Shown here: piece by piece, positions 32,113 to 42,711 of the stretch
Position numbering within the stretch: position 1 is the first letter of the stretch
How the letters are laid out: each line of letters opens with the position of its first letter
Position numbers and translations under genes: made by a program
Source of the DNA: Escarpia spicata
Taxonomy: Eukaryota > Annelida > Polychaeta > Sabellida > Siboglinidae
DNA: 64,000 bases
Reading direction: 5' to 3'
Assembly: GCA_963995525.1 (NCBI GenBank)
Contig: OZ023209.1
Location: 17,774,807-17,838,806 of the forward strand
The notes under the pieces: generated by a model
Told to the model about the DNA's origin: nothing
Database searches by the model: none
What the model saw: only the letters and a program-made list of their open reading frames with translations

Positions 32113-35100
32113 ACTGTCCTGTTGTAGATCTGCAGCCTTGTGGTTCCTCTCACCCAGCAGTAGACCCTGAAACTGTCCTGTTGTATGTCTACTTCCTTGA
32201 GTTCCTCTCACCCAGCAATAGACCCTGAAACTGTAATTGTAGACCCTGGAACTGTTCTGTTGTATGTCTACTTCCTTGTGGTTCCTCTCACCCAGCAATA
32301 GACCCTGAAACTGTAATTGTAGACCCTGGAACTGTTCTGTTGTATGTCTACTTCCTTGTGGTTCCTCTCACCCAGCAATAGACCCTCAAACTGCAACTAT
32401 AGACCCCGAAACTGTCCTGTTGTATGTCTACTTCCTTGAGTTCCTCTCACCCAGCAATAGACCCTGAAACTGTAATTGTAGACCCTGGAACTGTTCTGTT
32501 GTATGTCTACTTCCTTGTGGTTCCTCTCACCCAGCAATAGACCCTCAAACTGCAACTATAGACCCCGAAACTGTCCTGTTGTATGTCTACTTCCTTGTGG
32601 TTCCTCTCACCCAGCAATAGACCCCAAAACTGCAACAGTAGATGCTGCAACTGTAGACACTGAAACTGTTGTGTTGTGTGTCTACTTCCTTGTGGTTCCT
32701 CTGACCCAGCAATAGACCCCAAAACTGTAATTGTAGATCCTGAAACTGTCCTGTTGTATGTCTACTTCCTTGTGGTTCCTCTGACCCAGCATTAGACCCT
32801 GAAACTGCAACTGTAGACACTGAAACTGTCCTGTTGTATGTATACTTCCTTGTGGTTCCTCTCACCCAGCAATATACCCTGAAATTGTAATTGTAGACCC
32901 TGAAACTGTCCTGTTGTATGTCTACTTCCTTGTGGTTCCTCTCACCCAGCAATAGACCCTGAAACTGTAATTGTATACCCTGAAACTGTCCTGTTGTATG
33001 TCTACTTCCTTGTGGTTCCTCTCACCCAGCAATATACCCTCAAACTGCAACTGTAGAACCTGAAACTGTCCTGTTGTATGTATACTTCCTTGTGGTTCCT
33101 CTCACCCAGCAATATACCCTCAAACTGCAACTGTAGACCCTCAAACTGTCCTGTTGTATGTCTACTTCCTTGTGGTTCCTCTCACCCAGCAATAGACCCT
33201 GAAACTGCAACTGTAGACCCTGAAACTGTCCTGTTGTATGTCTACTTTCTTGTGGTTCCTCTGACCCAGCAATAGACCCTGAAACTGTCCTGTTGTATGT
33301 CTACTTCCTTGTGGTTCCTCTGACCCAACAATAGACCCTGAAACTGTCCTGTTGTATGTCTACTTCCTTGTGGTTCCTCTGACCCAACAATAGACCCTCA
33401 AACTGCAATTGTAGACCCTGAAACTGTCCTGCTGTATGTCTACTTCCTTGTGGTTCCTCTGACCCAACAATAGACCCTCAAACTGCAATTGTAGACCCTG
33501 AAACTGTCCTGTTGCATGTCTACTTCCTTGTGGTTCCTCTGACCCAGCAATAGACCCTGAATCTGCAACTGTAGACCCTGAAACTGTCATGTTGTATGTC
33601 TACTTCCTTGTGGTTCCTCTGACCCAGCATTAGACCCTGAAACTGCAACTGTAGACCCTGAAACTGTCCTGTTGTATGTCTACTTTCTTGTGGTTCCTCT
33701 GACCCAGCAATAGACCCTGAAACTGTCCTGTTGTATGTCTACTTCCTTGTGGTTCCTCTGACCCAACAATAGACCCTGAAACTGTCCTGTTGTATGTCTA
33801 CTTCCTTGTGGTTCCTCTGACCCAACAATAGACCCTCAAACTGCAATTGTAGACCCTCAAACTGTCCTGCTGTATGTCTACTTCCTTGTGGTTCCTCTGA
33901 CCCAACAATAGACCCTCAAACTGCAATTGTAGACCCTGAAACTGTCCTGTTGCATGTCTACTTCCTTGTGGTTCCTCTGACCCAGCAATAGACCCTGAAT
34001 CTGCAACTGTAGACCCTGAAACTGTCATGTTGTATGTCTACTTCCTTGTGGTTCCTCTGACCCAGCATTAGACCCTGAAACTGCAACTGTAGACCCTGAA
34101 ACTGTCCTGTTGTATGTCTACTTCCTTGTGGTTCCTCTGACCCAGAATTATACCCTGAAACTGCAACTGTAGACCCTGAAACTGTCCTGTTGTATGTCTA
34201 CTTCCTTGTGGTTCCTCTCACCCAGCAATAGACCCTGAATCTGCAACTGTAGACCCTGAAACTGTCCTGTTGTATGTCTACTTCCTTGTGGTTCCTCTCA
34301 CCCAGCATTATACCCTGAAACTGCAACTGTAGACCCTGAAACTGTCCTGTTGTATGTCTACTTCCTTGTGGTTCCTCTCACCCAGCATTATACCCTGAAA
34401 CTGCAACTTTAGACCCTGAAACTGTCCTGTTGTATGTCTACTTCCTTGTGGTTCCTCTGACCCAGCATTATACCCTGAAACTGCAACTGTAGACCCTGAA
34501 ACTGTCCTGTTGTATGTCTACTTCCTTGTGGTTCCTCTCACCCAGCAATAGACCCTGAATCTGCAACTGTAGACCCTGAAACTGTCCTGTTGTATGTCTA
34601 CTTCCTTGTGGTTCCTCTGACCCAGCATTATACCCTGAAACTGCAACTGTAGACCCTGAAACTGTCCTGTTGTATGTCTACTTCCTTGTGGTTCCTCTGA
34701 CCCAGCATTATACCCTGAAACTGCAACTGTATACCCTGAAACTGTCCTGTTGTATGTCTACTTCCTTGTGGTTCCTCTCACCCAGCAGTAGACCCTGAAT
34801 CTGCAACTGTAGACCCTGAAACTGTCCTGTTGTATGTCTACTTCCTTGTGGTTCCTCTCACCCAGCATTATACCCTGAAACTGCAACTGTAGACCCTGAA
34901 ACTGTCCTGTTGTATGTCTACTTCCTTGTGGTTCCTCTGACCCAGCATTATACCCTGAAACTGCAACTGTAGACCCTGAAACTGTCCTGTTGTATGTCTA
35001 CTTCCTTGTGGTTCCTCTGACCCATCATTATACCCTGAAACTGCAACTGTAGACCCTGAAACTGTCCTGTTGTATGTCTACTTCCTTGTGGTTCCTCTCA

Positions 35101-35453
35101 CCCAGCATTATACCCTGAAACTGCAACTGTAGACCCTGAAACTGTCCTGTTGTATGTCTACTTCCTTGTGGTTCCTCTCACCCAGCAATAGACCCTGAAT
35201 CTGCAACTGTAGACCTTGAAACTGTCCTGTTGTATGTCTACTTCCTTGTGGTTCCTCTGACCCAGCATTATACCCTGAAACTGCAACTGTAGACCCTGAA
35301 ACTGTCCTGTTGTATGTCTACTTCCTTGTGGTTCCTCTCACCCAGCAATAGACCCTGAAACTGTCCTGTTGTATGTCTACTTCCTTGTGGTTCCTCTCAC
35401 CCAGCATTAGACCCTGAAACTGCAACTGTAAACCCTGAAACTGTCTGTTGTAG
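32113..35453 (+). repeat. 60/81-bp array derived from the exon 6 acceptor region
   Basis: More than 40 copies of a unit of about 60 or 81 bases; the long form repeats a CTGTAGACCCTGAAA-type segment. Every unit holds TCTACTTCCTTGTGGTTCCT, which together with the next two bases is identical to the start of exon 6. The array runs right up to the exon 6 border. Most copies read GTTGTATGTCT where the true border reads GTTGTAG/ATCT, so the acceptor AG is lost. The first copy (about 32124) still has GTTGTAGATCT. Each unit also has a pyrimidine-rich TTCCTCTCACCCAG, a second acceptor-like site. A block of about 438 bp starting at 33241 recurs at 33679. Confidence 0.95.
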
Positions 35454-35852
35454 ATCTACTTCCTTGTGGTTCCTCTTGTGGTGGCCCAACAGTCGACTCT
35501 CAAGCTGTACACCACGAGCTCCTTTGTCCAGTACATTGTCCTCATTGCCTTCATGCTAGTCAACTGCTTCATTGGTTACCTCAACCCCGGCTGCCCCTGC
35601 GCCTGTGTCTCGGCCATCAAGGACGGATCTTTCGACATCTGTGACTTCGACATCTGCAACCCAGAGCTGTGCAGGGGCAAGGATGTGGAGCCGTGCAAGG
35701 GTGGCAAGAGCAAGAGCCCAGAGGGTGACAAGGTCACCGTCCCGGCGCCTTGCCAGGGTGTGGAGCCACGCAAGACTCGAAGCCGGGACATCTACAAGAC
35801 CAGGGGAAGAGGGAAGAGGGAAGTGAGGACTAAATGTGCCAACAGGGATTGA
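35454..35852 (+). CDS. Gene 1, exon 6 with stop codon
   Basis: Terminal exon of 399 nt after CTGTCTGTTGTAG, 132 residues. I-Y-F-L-V-V-P-L-V-V-A-Q-Q completes TM8; T-Y-V-L-L-I-P-L-L-V-G-Q opens exon 6 of gene 2 in the same way. TM9 (F-V-Q-Y-I-V-L-I-A-F-M-L-V-N-C-F-I-G-Y-L) follows, then a hydrophilic tail of about 85 residues. The tail has a cysteine cluster (C-P-C-A-C and C-D-F-D-I-C-N-P-E-L-C), then a Lys/Arg-rich end. The Cys-rich tail is absent from gene 2. No AATAAA lies close downstream, so the 3' end is open. Confidence 0.8.
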   Translation: MYFLVVPLVVAQQSTLKLYTTSSFVQYIVLIAFMLVNCFIGYLNPGCPCACVSAIKDGSFDICDFDICNPELCRGKDVEPCKGGKSKSPEGDKVTVPAPCQGVEPRKTRSRDIYKTRGRGKREVRTKCANRD

Positions 35853-35988
35853 TGCGAACACAGGTATGTCGGTGGCCTGTCTAAAGTGTTGTTTACATAA
35901 GCGGATTGTATATGATTTTGGTCCAGTTATATTGTACAATGTGTCGTTGCAGTTGTCTTTACCATGCACATGTGACGTAGTAACTAGG

Positions 35989-36108
35989 GGCTGGTTTCAT
36001 GAAGCGTTCATAAAGTTACACAATTACTTAGTATCATGTGTTTGCATAAACTCCTGTGTTCAGTTATAAAAAACTGCGTCCTTTAGTCACTTCGTGAAAC
36101 CAGCCCCA
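35989..36108. mobile_element. Short MITE with GGGGCTGGTTTCA ends
   Basis: A 120-bp element with inverted ends GGGGCTGGTTTCATGAAGCG and (right end read inward) GGGGCTGGTTTCACGAAGTG. No coding capacity. A clear target-site duplication is not visible. Confidence 0.65.
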
Positions 36109-36569
36109 GACCCGTACACTGGGGGTGGAGGATAAGATGTATATATAGACCAGTGAGGTAAGAGTTCCACTCAACAAAAAAGGTCTCGTGGAGATGTGCA
36201 ATTTGAGGTTTTTGATGCGTGCAGTTTAGGTTATCAAGAGGGGTGCAATTTTTTATTTTTGGGAGCCTTAAGAGGGTGCAGTTGCATGTCTCAATGGGGA
36301 TGCAGGTGGATGTTTTTTGGGAGTGTGAAAAACTTGCCTCCTACAAATCAGCCATGCTAAGAGCCGGTAACTCATTCCACTCAAGATACAGGAGATAATG
36401 TCCAGTGTGGTCTAGGACATCTCCAGAGATATCCTCATTAGTTTTTGAAAAAAAGGTTGTGATCAGTCATGCACCTGTCGCTGATTGGTCACAAATCATA
36501 TCCATGCAACCGTCATGGAACTGGAACTTTCCTGTTCTATGATTCAGTCACAGATACAAGTTGGCCTCT

Positions 36570-36605
36570 TGTTACCACCCTCTTTGACTCAAGAGGGTGG
36601 TAACA
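36570..36605. other. Perfect 15-bp inverted repeat (hairpin)
   Basis: TGTTACCACCCTCTT and its exact reverse complement are separated by TGACTC, about 720 bp past the gene 1 stop. It could fold in RNA or DNA; no function is known. Confidence 0.7.
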
Positions 36606-36960
36606 CGTATTACTTGGGTCCATTTGTATCACGTACCACTGTCCTGTAAACGTAATAAGATAGGAATTGGGGTAGGTGTCATAGATCCTTCAGGGTGCCT
36701 GGCATCCGAACTTGGTGGGCCGCTGGTCTTGTCAAGATGGCTGTTTTTCAGGAAGGCCTTTTAGAGATCAGTATATATGTTCAGTGAGTATTTACTACTG
36801 GTGCCATTGAAACATGGCCAGCATCAAACATAAGATGTGCCCTAGGTTTTTATTACAGCAAATCAAACAAACACTATACTGCAGTATGTTTTGTTTATTA
36901 CTGGCCCTTGTTATGTCTTGCCAAGATGGTGAGTGTGTAGTAAAGCTTGATAGGCCTGGT

Positions 36961-37513
36961 GTCTGTGTGACATGGTGGGTGGGGGTGAGGGCGCAGCATA
37001 GGTCTGTGTGACATGGTGGGTGGGGGTGAGGGCGCAGCATAGGTCTATGTGACATGGTGGGTGGGGGTGAGGGTGCAGCATAGGTCTGTGTGACATGGTG
37101 GGTGGGGGTGAGGGTGCAGCATAGGTCTGTGTGACATGGTGGGTGTGGGTGAGGGCGCAGCATAGGTCTGTGTGACATGTTGGGTGGAGGTGAGGGTGCA
37201 GCATAGGTCTGTGTGACATGGTCGGTGTGGGTGAGGGTGCAGCATAGGTCTGTGTGACATGGTGGGTGGGGGTGAGGGTGCAGCATAGGTCTGTGTAACA
37301 TGGTGGGTGGGGGTGAGGGTGCAGCATAGGTCTGTGTGACATGGGGTTGAGGGTGCAGCATAGATCTGTGTGACTTGGTGAGTGAAGGTGAGGGTGCATT
37401 AGAAGTCTGTGACATGGTGAGTGAGGGTGAGGGTGCATTATAGGTCTGTGTGACATGGTGAGTGATGGTGAGGGTGCATTATAGGTCTGTGTTACATGGT
37501 GGGTGAGGGTGAG
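36961..37513. repeat. 41-bp G-rich minisatellite
   Basis: About 13 copies of a 41-base unit with TGACATGGTGGGTGGGGGTG followed by AGGGTGCAGCATAGGTCTG. Each unit has three G runs (GGG, GGGGG, GGG), so quadruplex formation on the plus strand is conceivable. Copies at the right end are diverged. It lies between gene 1 and gene 2. Confidence 0.95.
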
Positions 37514-38245
37514 AGTGAGATTATTTCTACATACAGGTGCTATGAAAGGTGGCTCCTTGATAGCTACTGTGAAAGCAGTCTTGAAGGATTTTCTGGATCA
37601 TGATTTTGTATTTACCTTTATATGTACACTAAGCTAATTTTCTACTTATCTACATGTAAAATGTTATGTATTTTCTATATTGCTGTATATTATCCGACGA
37701 GTCAAATAAAACAATTCTTCTATCCGTGTGGTCGAAGTAGATCTCGTTCTTGCATGACATCGTTTCCTCTGGTTGGTAGCCAATTGTGTACACTACACTA
37801 ACTATATCAAACAATGTTTGAATGAGGTACCATGACATTGACATCATACTCTGAACGATTGCATGCTTTTCCTTGCTCTGCTTCTGGCATTGCTCTTGTC
37901 CCACCTCTGACAACAAGGTGGAAGTTTAGGGCATTGTGTGGTGCTTTACCGACTTCCATAATTTATTGAACTATGCATTGTAATAGACTACACCTTGGAG
38001 AAGTGTCTTGCATTATCTTGTCTTGTGTGAGTTAAAGGTCAACACTCCAGTAGAGTCATGTTATTCACATTCAATAAAATGTAGGCAATTACTGAATACA
38101 CGTGGCTTCACCACGTGGTCAGCTGGTGTGGCAACCTTTTAACGTGTATGGCAAATGGTCACCGTAGTTTCGTCACCAAGTGGCTAAGTAATAAGTTACA
38201 AGTTAATGACATCGTCTGACAATGAAAAACACATACATATCAGTA
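37514..38245. other. Intergenic between gene 1 and gene 2
   Basis: AT-rich sequence with AATAAA at about 37704 and 38074 on the plus strand; either could serve a long gene 1 3' UTR. Nothing else recognised. Confidence 0.35.
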
Positions 38246-38462
38246 AAAGGGGCACGAATTTTGTCGGCTGACGCTTGCCATCTGCAGCGATTTATATAGA
38301 ACAGTGCACGCTTGTCTTGTTTTCCCGAGAACTAACGACGGCAAACATATCGTCTGCACTAGATTGTTCTATATAAATCGCTGCAGACGCCAAGGCAAAA
38401 GCGTCGGCCGACAAAATACTTCTACCGTGGAATAGCGCAATATATACAGTGCCCCTTTAATA
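38246..38462. mobile_element. ~215-bp palindromic MITE upstream of gene 2
   Basis: Ends AAAGGGGCAC and GTGCCCCTTT are inverted. Long inner arms also pair: CAGCGATTTATATAGAACA near 38287 with TGTTCTATATAAATCGCTG near 38366, and TGTCGGCTGACGCTT with GCGTCGGCCGACA further out. It sits about 260 bp before the gene 2 start codon. Confidence 0.7.
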
Positions 38463-38699
38463 TGTATGTATCTGTACAGCAGAGATAATCGTGCAACAAC
38501 CAACATCATAATAATTGTCAGAATAATGTATAACTGGACGAAAAAATACATTTTTAAAAGACCGTCCGATGATTCCTGCGTATTATTCATGCGCGCGGCC
38601 CTTAGATAACCGTCGCGAACCTAGCGAATGAGAATGCAGTTTCAGCAACTGCAAACATCGCTAGGAGCGCCACTGGTATAACAACAATAACTTATCGTC

Positions 38700-38735
38700 A
38701 CGAGAAGCGTCGTTCGAGAAGATGGCGGAGGTAAG
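38700..38735 (+). promoter_or_regulatory. Probable 5' end of gene 2 with GAAGATGGCGG start context
   Basis: The start codon sits in AGAAGATGGCGGAGG, which matches the AAGATGGCGG core bound by YY1 in many animal promoters, where it lies just downstream of transcription start and often spans the ATG. No TATA box is placed suitably. The role is inferred from the motif only. Confidence 0.4.
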
Positions 38736-39012
38736 CAACGGGGATTCGTGCGAAGGGGAAGATTGCGATGTCGAAGAGCCGGTCGATGACTGGTCCCAAA
38801 ACGTTAACTATGGCGAAAAAATGGCGACAGTACCGTTGCAACCCTATGACTTCGCAAGTAGCGGGGCTTTGATGCTCCTGGTCATCGCAGTCGTCTATTA
38901 TTCGTATCGGACGAAGGGAGAGTCACGTCTGTGGGCTCGAACCGAAACGTTTATTGTGATGATTTATGGCCTGAGCTGCTATTTTGCTCCAAATGTCGTG
39001 TACGAAAGCTTC
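38722..39012 (+). CDS. Gene 2 (paralog of gene 1), exon 1
   Basis: Start exon of the second six-exon membrane-protein gene (38722-39012, 41339-41482, 42235-42315, 42712-42918, 46158-46307, 47093-47311). All introns are phase 0 and the protein has 363 residues. The 97 residues here comprise an acidic N-terminus (C-E-G-E-D-C-D-V-E-E), TM1 (A-L-M-L-L-V-I-A-V-V-Y-Y-S-Y) and TM2 (F-I-V-M-I-Y-G-L-S-C-Y-F-A-P), ending V-V-Y-E-S-F before GTAAGT, the same border as in gene 1. The family is not recognised. The tandem order, equal exon count and equal phases point to a duplicated gene; the sequences are well diverged, so the duplication is old. Confidence 0.82.
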
Positions 39013-39545
39013 GTAAGTAAATATAACATTTATTCGCATTTCGTTTTGGGGTTTAAGCGTTAGAGATCCATTTTTAAAAGCTGCTACTTTACGATAATGC
39101 AGGATGAGTGAGACGTCGCATTGTTTAGGCTTAGACTTAGTAAGTTAGTAACACTAGTAACTCTAAGCTGAGGCTTACTCCTTAGTCTTACCAGTTAGAG
39201 TGTTTGCCATTCTTCAAAGTAATCATTTTTCGTGAAGATATCTCTTTCATGTCTAAATTGATGTTGTCTGTTCATCATTTATTAATGAACTGGGTTTATC
39301 AATATGTTCCGAGATGGGAGGACTGCGTGAGGAGGGATATGAGAATATCGGAGGAGGATGAAAGACGAGGGGAGCATCTGATATGAATGTAAGGAGAGAA
39401 AGAAGAGAACGAGTGGTTCAACGTAACCTTCACCCTGGTACAGATTATGTACGAGGTGTATCAAGTCCATAATTACTTTTTTAGAGTTTCTATACAAATA
39501 GTTGTATTTTAATGATTTAATTCAAAACACTGACTATTAAATGTA

Positions 39546-40271
39546 GGTCGTTGCTATTGGTCCAGACCTACTGTAAAGTAGCTATAGCTCTGGCACTTCA
39601 TTTGCGCATGCGCAATGCGAAACTACCGGTAAAAAATAGCAACAGTGCCACCTAGCAGACAGTGATTGTAGCTCCGGCAGACTGTCGGAAAACGTATAAA
39701 TCGACTACAGTTCCGGCACTGCCTGCCGGACGCCGTATGATTTGGCTATAGCTCCGGCGATGACTATATAATTAACAGTAACAGTGGCTCTGCTACTACT
39801 AAGAGGACACGGTAAGATAATTCGCTATATGGGTGATTCCATGTGAACGCAACAAAAGTTCCTGAAATTTGTTGCCCTCATCTCTTAGATTTTGGAATAA
39901 ATCAGTTTGGTGAAAGTCTGGTAAGAAAAGCAAGAATCCGAAATTTGACCCAAATCACTCCCAAGTTAAGACACATCTCACGAGGCCTTGCAGCGGCTAC
40001 AAAACCAGTAAGTAACAAATAGTAAAGAAACATCGTCGTATATTATAACGGTATACCATTCGTAAAATAAACGTCATATTATAGGCCAGAAGTTCTAAAT
40101 CACAATGACTACTAAATGCGTCCCCGACAGCAAACCTTACAAGATATGGCCGTTACCATTAACGGATCGAAAAGGTAGATGCGCACACGCTTACTGCGCA
40201 TACATTGCGGAAAAGTGCCGGACCAATAGCTGAGAAATTACGCTTATGGATCCGGAGCGCTAGCTACTTAG
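39546..40271. mobile_element. Candidate non-autonomous DNA transposon with 9-bp duplication
   Basis: TTAAATGTA at 39537-39545 recurs at 40272-40280 as possible target-site duplication. Subterminal sequences are roughly inverted: GTAGCTATAGCTCTGG near 39574 against GTAGCTAGCGCTCCGG read inward from the right end. GCTATTGGTCC at the left and GGACCAATAGC at the right are also inverted. An 8-9-bp duplication would suit hAT-like elements; the class is uncertain. Confidence 0.5.
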
Positions 40272-40471
40272 TTAAATGTATTTGTAATGCTGTCAGGGTA
40301 TGGTTATGGTAACTGTTTCTAACATTTAAGTTATTTAATAGTCTACACAATTACATCAACATCGTGTTCACTCCTTTGCCAGCTTTGGTGGGCTCTGCAC
40401 TGGGTCAACTTAATTGAGCTGTATCTTCTATAATCTTCTGTTCAAACCTTTTGTAAGCTCAAGTTGTGTCA

Positions 40472-40841
40472 TTGCCTTAGCCAGAGACCCATCTGCCCGT
40501 CTTCAAGACTGGCAGATAACTGGCCAAGATGGGTAATTACAACTGAAATGGCTGGTGGAATTTAGAGGGGACCAGCTTACCACAAGATTAACTAATCGTT
40601 TCAACTCTAGAGGCCCACATTAGCGACTATCACTGGCACAACTGGTTGTGAAACAAATCAAATGGATTAACATTAATTAAATAAATGGCTGAAATGACAC
40701 AGGTTTGTCATTGAAAAAACTAAACTGGTTAATAATGGCTGTAATTGACGTGACAGGCTTCCACACAAACTGTCCACGCGCTAAAAGGCACACTTTTGAT
40801 AAATTCAAACAGGCAGAAAATGATCTCTGGCTAAGGGCCTG
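40472..40841 (-). mobile_element. MITE family A, copy 3 (inverted)
   Basis: A reverse-complement relative of 674-1044, from TTGCCTTAGCCAGAGAC to TCTCTGGCTAAGGGCCTG, 370 bp. It contains the CAGTCTTGAAGAC-type palindrome and ACACTTTTGAT-type interior in opposite order. Confidence 0.8.
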
Positions 40842-41338
40842 CTACTGGGTCACTTAAATTGTCTCTTAAACATAGTGTAATTAATAATATTATCAGTGGT
40901 GTAATGTGACGCTGGTTCTTCTTCACAACTTAACTAACTACTAGGTGGCATCACATGTGATGTACTTGTAATGTTTTATCTCTTTGTGTGATCACACTCA
41001 CAAGTGCTTGGATGCCTTAGAGGAGTGTTAAGTGTAATAGCCTGCTTTGTATGTCTTTGAAAAATGTGCAAAAAAAAAGTTTCTTAGATTAATTACAGCA
41101 AGCTCTAGTCTACTAACACGTACACCAATTTTAGATTACTCTACTGCATGACAGTAAATAGAAACAATGTATTTAATCAATTCATTACTCTGTGCAGGAC
41201 TTAAATATTTGATTAGTATTTTGAATCCGTGTAAGTTTGCTAGGTTCTGACATTGCAGTAGGGTGCACATGTTCTGCGATTTTACGAGGTTGATCTTTTT
41301 ACACACTGTGAGTTTTCTCAGTGATGTTTGTGTTTCAG

Positions 41339-41482
41339 ACGATGGGGCGGCTGGACAATGCACACATCTTCCTGGTACAGTTGATTGGCGCAGTCCTCAT
41401 CAGTCTCGGCGCAGTGAGACTCTCTAGCGAGGGTTCTGACGACAACAGCGTCCACTCTTCCCTCATCTTCTCACGATTCCTG
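41339..41482 (+). CDS. Gene 2, exon 2
   Basis: A 144-nt phase-0 exon between TGTTTCAG and GTTAGT, 48 residues. T-M-G-R-L-D-N-A-H leads into TM3 (I-F-L-V-Q-L-I-G-A-V-L-I-S-L-G-A-V), then a polar loop and S-S-L-I-F-S-R-F-L, the start of TM4. The exon 2 counterpart of gene 1 has S-S-L-I-L-A-R-L-I at the same place. Confidence 0.82.
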
Positions 41483-42234
41483 GTTAGTCTCAACTTACTT
41501 AAAGGTGCCTCAACATTTATCTTTAGTGTTCGTTCATTTCATTTTATAAAAAACAAACCTATTTTGTGTCTACTAAAACATGCCTGCTCAATTGTGGTAC
41601 TTTTTTATGTTATTTTGGTAAAATCATTAAACAAACTTTACTATTAACTTTATGTCTCACCCCAGACCAGTTCCTTACATCACCAATGCGACTTTGGCAC
41701 CTCTGCAATTACTGAACAAATGTCTACTCTTCTCAGCTACCAGCTGTGGCCTTTATACATTTAGAAAGTGTCACAGTATGCATCTAAAATCCGATATAGG
41801 ACATTCATCCACCAAGAAATTAGTTACTAACACTGTAATGGACAACACCTGTTAATACTAATATCAATGGGGATTACATGACATTCTGTTGCATTACTAC
41901 AAATTTATTTTGTATATTTTATTTAAAAATGTATGAGGCCAGTATGCGGATATAGGCAGTACTGTAAATAGCCTTTGAACAAGTGTGGGAAACCGATACT
42001 AGGTCTACGGACTAAACCTTTCATGTGGCTGAGGATGTAGACCCTATGTAACGTTTTCTCATTAAAATTTGGTGTTCGATTGGTTCCTTGTTGGTTTTTT
42101 CACGTAGTGCTTTGTTACTAATTGTTTCTGGAGCACATTAAACATTGGGTATTATTGACATGGTCCCTTATATTTCCTGCATAGCTTCTGGGTGAAATGT
42201 AGTAAACAGGGGAACCCCCAAATGTTTGTTTCAG
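41483..42234. other. Gene 2 intron 2
   Basis: Nothing recognised. It ends at TTTGTTTCAG. Confidence 0.5.
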
Positions 42235-42315
42235 GGTGGTGCAATCCTGCTGATGACTTTGATAGCTGACCAGGCTTCCTGTCACTTCGCTAATGATCAC
42301 GTACTGTCTGATCAG
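42235..42315 (+). CDS. Gene 2, exon 3
   Basis: An 81-nt phase-0 exon between TTTCAG and GTGAGG, 27 residues. G-G-A-I-L-L-M-T-L-I-A-D-Q finishes TM4. It is too small to stand out alone; it is supported by its match to exon 3 of gene 1. Confidence 0.8.
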
Positions 42316-42711
42316 GTGAGGATCCATGCAGTTGTAGAGCCAGTAGATGTGATTATACACCTACATAATTATAGATGAAAAATACTAACAGGATGTGTAC
42401 GATCTGTTGTTTTAAAGACAGAATTTTAGAAAATTATAAAACAATTTCTTACGTTTATTCACCAGAAACAATGTTGTTTCTTCACTGGTAACAAACTGTT
42501 TTAACATTAAGGGGGTTGTTCCGTTCATTTTAATGTATACCGTATAAATACAGTTATACAATATAAAATTAGGAGAGAATGTTTTCATGTCAGCACGCCA
42601 CTTTCAGACGCATAGCTTCAGGTCCGATGGGAATCATAACTTAAAATGCCCTCATATCAGCACAGTTGATCCATGAATAAAACTGATTTAGAGATGTGAA
42701 TGTGTTTGCAG
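42316..42711. other. Gene 2 intron 3
   Basis: AT-rich and unremarkable. Acceptor TGTGTTTGCAG. Confidence 0.5.

Larger units (their letters stand above)
35853..36960. other. Downstream region of gene 1
   Basis: Contains the short MITE at 35989-36108, four to five diverged relatives of the 37-bp unit at about 36195-36325, and a perfect hairpin at 36570-36605. The rest is unassigned. Confidence 0.5.
39013..41338. other. Gene 2 intron 1
   Basis: Holds a candidate DNA transposon (39546-40271) and MITE family A copy 3 (40472-40841). The remainder is AT-rich with no coding signal. Confidence 0.5.

Noticed and set aside
36795..37456. His/Pro/Cys-rich minus-strand frames of 181-206 codons
   Set aside because: Translations of the 41-bp repeat; no independent coding evidence.
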